This document shows, in pieces, positions 60,386-64,000 of a stretch of 64,000 nucleotides of DNA (its first letter is position 1; the number at the start of each line of letters is the position of its first letter). The notes below the pieces were generated by a model. That model was not told the DNA's origin. It did not search any database and was given only the letters and a program-made list of their open reading frames with translations. A program made the translations under genes and the position numbers. Source of the DNA: Dorea sp. 5-2 (GTDB lineage Bacteria; Bacillota; Clostridia; Lachnospirales; Lachnospiraceae); contig NZ_KE159717.1 in the NCBI RefSeq assembly GCF_000403455.2, positions 79,127-143,126 of the forward strand, read 5' to 3'.

Positions 60386-60898
60386 TTATACATGCTTTGT
60401 TGTTTTTACTCTTGATTGTACAATTTCTTCAAATAGCTGTTCTTCGTTTGGGTCTTTAAAAACTCTTTTGGGAATTAACGTATATATTCGTGGTGCTTGA
60501 ATTAAGTAATAAAAATCATGGTTTTCCCATAGTGCAGCGTAAATGTCCCACTTCATTTCTGATTCAATGCTTTGTGTTTTAAATTTAATGGTTTCCTTAG
60601 AAAATACCAGCGTATATTCCTCATGATATTTTTCAGTTTGTTTGAATTTCAGTATAGGCATTAAAATATATAAATAGCTTCCCAATGCAGTTACAACAAT
60701 TATCAATCCAAATATTAAAATACTAAATACACCAAAAGAGGAGAACAGCATATAAACTACTGACATCAACAGCAATACAGCGACTAAAACCATATCATAT
60801 TTATGTATAGTTTTACTAGAAATTAAATATTGCCTTTCTGCTTTTATATATTCACTTTGAGTATATTGAAATCTTAATTCTACTGTTTCCAAAGGCAT
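60386..60898 (-). CDS. YcxB-like membrane protein
   Basis: 170 residues. Two adjacent membrane spans (VLVAVLLLMSVVYMLFSSFG and IFGLIIVVTALGSYLYILMP) are followed by a soluble YcxB-like C-terminal domain (EYTLVFSKETIKFKTQSIES, IYTLIPKRVF). Family function is unknown. The ribosome site is weak. Confidence 0.75.
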   Translation of the reverse strand: MPLETVELRFQYTQSEYIKAERQYLISSKTIHKYDMVLVAVLLLMSVVYMLFSSFGVFSILIFGLIIVVTALGSYLYILMPILKFKQTEKYHEEYTLVFSKETIKFKTQSIESEMKWDIYAALWENHDFYYLIQAPRIYTLIPKRVFKDPNEEQLFEEIVQSRVKTTKHV

Positions 60899-60957
60899 AC
60901 CCCCATTCGTTATATAATCTTTGTAGTAACTTCCAAGTTTCCAAACTGATATGTAAT

Positions 60958-61290
60958 CTATCCCCTCAGATTTTTTAGAGCGTCGGGGTTATTTGAGATA
61001 ATCTCTCCAACAGTCTGACAGCTTTCCATGTCCGGACAGTCACCGCATGTCACCACACCTTTTTTCAATGCACACTGACGAATCCCGCAAAGACTATCGC
61101 AGAATACAGTTTTAATTCCATCAACACGACATCCTTCACAATTGATATGTTCAGGCAAAATGGGAGCATTATTTAACTTGGCCCACCGTTTTGCAGTTTT
61201 CTCACGCAACGCCTGATCGTCATTGATTGTTGCAAGATACGCGTCGCATTTTTCACAATCCAGCCCACAGTATGCAATCATATTTCTCAT
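60958..61290 (-). CDS. DUF3795 Cys-rich protein
   Basis: 110 residues behind AGGAGGTAC. The whole protein is the Cys-rich DUF3795 core: MIAYCGLDCEKCDAYLATIN, HINCEGCRVDG, CDSLCGIRQCALKKGVVTCG, CPDMESC. Probably zinc-binding; function unknown. Confidence 0.82.
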   Translation of the reverse strand: MRNMIAYCGLDCEKCDAYLATINDDQALREKTAKRWAKLNNAPILPEHINCEGCRVDGIKTVFCDSLCGIRQCALKKGVVTCGDCPDMESCQTVGEIISNNPDALKNLRG

Positions 61291-61391
61291 GATTATGTAC
61301 CTCCTAAAATACTATTTTTTTCTTAGATTTATTATATAATTCTGGAAAACCTGATACCTTGTTATTCTTCTTCAGAACGACACGGGTTTCC

Positions 61392-61805
61392 TTATTTCAT
61401 TTTTTCTTGACACTCACTACATTCTCTATCGTGAATAGAAATAATGCCATCACATTGGGAACAGATATACTTTTCTTTCTGCATATCCATGAATTTTTCC
61501 AAACCAAATTGACGGACAAATTCGCTATTTTCCATAAGGCTTGCCTGGTACCGCTTGTTATAATTTTTTTCAAGATTTTTTATCTGTTTACATGGATATT
61601 CGGAACATTCAAAGCAATAAGACAGTTCTTTGATCTTAATACACTCTTTGATTTTGCATTTGCGGCAATGCTCCGGTTTCCCTTTATCACTATTTAAGCA
61701 GCCTGCACATGGCTTTTTGTGATAGCAATGTTTATAGCAAACAAGACAATTCATTCCACATGGAGCAAACATACCTGTGTCAATATTTTCTTTAGGCATT
61801 TTCAT
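61392..61805 (-). CDS. DUF3795-like Cys-rich protein with extra zinc ribbon
   Basis: 137 residues; its start overlaps the end of the inositol-phosphatase-like gene by ATGA. The N-terminal part is DUF3795-like (FAPCGMNCLVCYKHCYHKKP, CAGC, HCRKCKIKECIK, CFECSEYPCKQ), and the C-terminus adds a second Cys pair set (YICSQCDG, CSECQEK). Last gene of the MBL-hydrolase-phosphatase operon. Confidence 0.78.
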   Translation of the reverse strand: MKMPKENIDTGMFAPCGMNCLVCYKHCYHKKPCAGCLNSDKGKPEHCRKCKIKECIKIKELSYCFECSEYPCKQIKNLEKNYNKRYQASLMENSEFVRQFGLEKFMDMQKEKYICSQCDGIISIHDRECSECQEKMK

Positions 61806-62569
61806 ACGTTCTTCTCCTTCAGCAGCTTTAACAGTTCATCATGGATAAATCCGTTTGTTGCTGTTACACTGCTACCTTTCCTTGGATTAAGCGGCTTTCC
61901 CATGAAATCAGTTACCTGTCCGCCTGCCTCCTGAATCAACAGCATACCAGCAGCATAATCCCAGGGATTCAGATAAATCTCGAAATATCCTCCCTGTCTG
62001 CCGCAGGCGGTATATGCCAGTTCCAAAGCTGCAGACCCAATCCTGCGAACATCCTGGCACTGGCCGAATACCCTGCGGAACCGGGCAAAGTTTTCATCCG
62101 CCAGCTCTCTTTTTGCTGTTCCCAATCCAATCATCGTGCCGGATAGTTTTTCTGCGTTTGATACATGTATGGGCTGTCCATTTAAAAAGCTGCCCTTGCC
62201 TTTAACCGCTGAAAACACTTCTTCATGGAAAGGATCATACACAATCCCCATAACAATTTCACCCTGGCGGCAAAGGGCTAAAGATACAACGCTGTGTTGA
62301 TAATCGTGCATAAGGTTTGTAGTCCCGTCAACTGGGTCTAAAATCCAAAAGCGATCCGCCTTTATTTCCTGCAATCCGGTTTCTTCTCCAAGAAATTGAA
62401 TATCCGGTGCAAGGGCAAACAGTTCCTTCTTTAAGAAATTTTGCACGGCAATATCTACCTGCGTTACATAGTCTGCAAGACCTTTCTCTTTTACATGAGC
62501 AGCCATTTCACGATTCTTTATGAACTCCTGCGTCTTTGTTACTAAACTGATAATTTTCTGAATATCCAT
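61802..62569 (-). CDS. Inositol monophosphatase family protein
   Basis: 255 residues from ATG 62569 behind GGAGG; the frame continues 8 codons upstream. Family motifs: FLGEETG, WILDPVDGTTNLMHD (metal-binding DPxDGT), RIGSAALELAYTACGR, and WDYAAGMLLIQEAGG. It hydrolyses a sugar or inositol phosphate using Mg2+ in the cytoplasm; relatives include SuhB and CysQ-like enzymes. Its start lies inside the end of the hydrolase gene (62-base overlap). Confidence 0.88.
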   Translation of the reverse strand: MDIQKIISLVTKTQEFIKNREMAAHVKEKGLADYVTQVDIAVQNFLKKELFALAPDIQFLGEETGLQEIKADRFWILDPVDGTTNLMHDYQHSVVSLALCRQGEIVMGIVYDPFHEEVFSAVKGKGSFLNGQPIHVSNAEKLSGTMIGLGTAKRELADENFARFRRVFGQCQDVRRIGSAALELAYTACGRQGGYFEIYLNPWDYAAGMLLIQEAGGQVTDFMGKPLNPRKGSSVTATNGFIHDELLKLLKEKNV

Positions 62570-63188
62570 ATACATTTCCTCCATTGGCTTCAACTACCTG
62601 GTTTATCCACTCATCAAGAAATTTCATTTGTTCTTCAGTATGAAACCAATGCTCTCCATTTTTCATGATAGAAAGTGTTGAATTAGTTCTCTGTGCAAAT
62701 TCAAATATCGTTCCATAAGCGGTAAGATTATCTTTTTCACCATACAAAATATGCGTTGGGATTTTCCATGTAACAGGATTTTCTCTTACATAGCAAAGAT
62801 AATCCCATGAAAGGGTCTCTCCAAAGGTTGTCTGAATTTCTTTTTTCTCTTTGAGTTCATCTTCTGTAACATTTGCCCAAATCATCATATCAGCAATGAG
62901 CCTTTCCATATCTACAACGGGCGAAATAAAATATGCTTTTTCAATTTGCCGATTTGGTAATGCATTGATAGCAAAATATGCTCCAATGCTATTGGCGATT
63001 ATTTCAACAGACCTGTAGTTTTTACAAATCGAACTAAAAAGTAATGGAAATTCTTCTTTTGCTTCCCATGGAAACTGAGCACTATAGTCAAGACCAATCA
63101 CATCACAATCACTAAAGAGCGGTTTGTAATGAATAGCTTCTTCAGCATTTCCACCTTTTCCATGTATATAAATAACTGCTTTATCCAT
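62508..63188 (-). CDS. Alpha/beta hydrolase
   Basis: 226 residues from ATG 63188 (MDKAVIYIHGKGGNAEEAIH), behind TGGAGGACA; an upstream ATG at 63221 lacks a site. The fold's HGKGG oxyanion loop is present, the nucleophile elbow reads IANSIGAYFA (Ser in ANSIG), and a late His lies in NGEHWFHT. Cytoplasmic, substrate unknown. In the same operon as the MBL protein upstream. Confidence 0.8.
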   Translation of the reverse strand: MDKAVIYIHGKGGNAEEAIHYKPLFSDCDVIGLDYSAQFPWEAKEEFPLLFSSICKNYRSVEIIANSIGAYFAINALPNRQIEKAYFISPVVDMERLIADMMIWANVTEDELKEKKEIQTTFGETLSWDYLCYVRENPVTWKIPTHILYGEKDNLTAYGTIFEFAQRTNSTLSIMKNGEHWFHTEEQMKFLDEWINQVVEANGGNVYGYSENYQFSNKDAGVHKES

Positions 63189-63266
63189 AATAGTTGTCCT
63201 CCACAAATTCCGATTGAGCAAAATCGCTGCGCGATGGCCTGCCAGGGCTGTGGCGCAAATTGGAAG

Positions 63267-64000
63267 TTATAGCCATATCCCCCAATCTCCATAGTCAAAC
63301 TTACCGCTTCCATGATGCAGTTTCCCGGCAGTATTTAACTGCTTTAACGTATCCCTCATACGACATAAGATTTCCGGCTGGACATCCAAGGAATGATGAG
63401 CGGGGAACACTCTCTTAACGGGCAAAGACGCAACCTTTTTCAACGAGATGAGATATGCCTCCGGATCGGTAGATGGATAGTAGGCAAATAATACATCTTT
63501 ATATACCAAATCGCCAGTAAAAAGATATCCTGTCTCTTTTTCCCAGAAACACAGGTGCCCTGGCGAATGTCCAGGGGTGTGCAACACCTCAATCTGCCGT
63601 CCACCAAGATCAATCATATCATGGTCCGCTACAATCCTTGTCGGCGTTCCCTGGAAAAACTCATAAGAACCGACATCAAATCCGTCCGGCAAATCACAGC
63701 GATCAACTACCATCTCCCGAATTGTTTCCATCGACAGTGGAAATTTACCGTTTAGCCAATCTAATTCAGCAGCGTGAGCGTAGAAATCAGGAAAATATTT
63801 GTGACCTCCAATGTGGTCCCAATGAATGTGTGTTGCAACTGCCGTAATAGGCTTATTTGTGAATTTTATAACTTCATCGTATATGTTTGAAATGCCAAGT
63901 CCTGTGTCAATAAGCAGGCTTCGCTCGCTTCCATTTAATAAATAGCAATGCGTTTCTTCCCAATGTCGATATTCACTGATAATATAAGTATTATCATCCA
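63267..64000 (-). CDS. MBL-fold metallo-hydrolase (5' end outside window)
   Basis: At least 243 codons, open to the window edge, so the N-terminus is missing. Metal-binding THIHWDHIGGH, later HTPGHSPGHLCFW, FTGDLVYKDVLF and FPAHHSLD give the ligands of the beta-lactamase-like fold (HxHxDH, H, D, H). Typical activities are thioester or lactone hydrolysis; the substrate is not determinable. Confidence 0.85.
   Translation of the reverse strand, partial: DDNTYIISEYRHWEETHCYLLNGSERSLLIDTGLGISNIYDEVIKFTNKPITAVATHIHWDHIGGHKYFPDFYAHAAELDWLNGKFPLSMETIREMVVDRCDLPDGFDVGSYEFFQGTPTRIVADHDMIDLGGRQIEVLHTPGHSPGHLCFWEKETGYLFTGDLVYKDVLFAYYPSTDPEAYLISLKKVASLPVKRVFPAHHSLDVQPEILCRMRDTLKQLNTAGKLHHGSGKFDYGDWGIWL

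Noticed and set aside
1..64000. CRISPR array
   Set aside because: No regularly spaced direct repeats of 24-40 bases with unique spacers were seen on either strand.
1..64000. Complete prophage
   Set aside because: No capsid, terminase, portal or tail genes; only phage-linked small genes such as XRE and the PBECR4 fragment.

Overview
The window looks like accessory DNA from a gut-type Clostridia (Lachnospiraceae-like) chromosome. It has moderate-to-low G+C, strong AGGAGG ribosome binding sites, ATGA-coupled operons, a Tn916/Tn1549-type sigma-xis-int module, DUF3795/DUF3788/DUF6440 proteins, GntR-ABC and TetR-ABC export operons, and AbiL-, NACHT- and NB-ARC-type defence genes. Little of it looks like core metabolism. 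The species assignment is inferred from gene content only.

Positions 1-19737 look like the right-hand part of an integrative conjugative element. From left to right: the end of a MerR regulator, trmO-like, GNAT acetyltransferase, AraC and DUF3788 genes; a PhoB-type winged-helix gene (copy 1); a TetR, PEP-synthase/rifampicin-phosphotransferase-like (frameshifted) and MFS operon; winged-helix copy 2; a scar where the first ~42 codons of a vanR-like gene meet the last 42 codons of a vanX-like gene; DUF6440 and a GntR-controlled ABC exporter (minus strand); an alpha/beta hydrolase, a TetR and a three-gene ABC exporter with a small membrane peptide; winged-helix copy 3; then a sigma-like gene, a structured stretch, an excisionase and a tyrosine integrase. 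Three putative integrase arm sites and a tRNA-Arg(CCT) follow. No conjugation genes are in view, so the rest of the element would lie to the left.

Positions 19.8-33.8 kb are a patchwork: an ABC exporter, a RelB-Fic pair with a shortened Fic, an orphan histidine kinase, an AbiL-like (AAA ATPase plus RloB) pair, a TPR remnant, a PBECR4 fragment, a second tyrosine recombinase behind a long palindrome, an antitoxin with a truncated PIN toxin, a broken SpaA-type surface protein, and a 628-residue protein I cannot identify.

Positions 33.8-46.8 kb hold a second AraC paralogue, an ABC exporter with an XRE regulator, a NACHT NTPase with C-terminal pentapeptide repeats, a TetR-MFS-hydrolase operon and a MecA-like penicillin-binding protein.

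Positions 46.9-64 kb start with an inverted, partly deleted copy of the left edge (winged helix, DUF3788, AraC, GNAT, trmO, MerR). This is followed by DUF3795 and pyridoxamine-oxidase-like genes, a group II intron sitting next to a degraded gene, a lipoprotein, a VOC protein, another ABC exporter, a 28-residue holin-like toxin candidate, a large NB-ARC-TPR NTPase, a second pyridoxamine-oxidase-like copy, and an operon of MBL hydrolase, alpha/beta hydrolase, inositol-phosphatase-like and DUF3795 genes that runs off the right end.

The strongest unusual signals are: the three winged-helix genes whose 5' ends share a start codon embedded in a canonical -1 slippery heptamer; the vanR/vanX scar; and the two large STAND NTPases, one of them next to a minute toxin candidate. 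All calls come from reading motifs and comparing sequences by eye; no database search was run.
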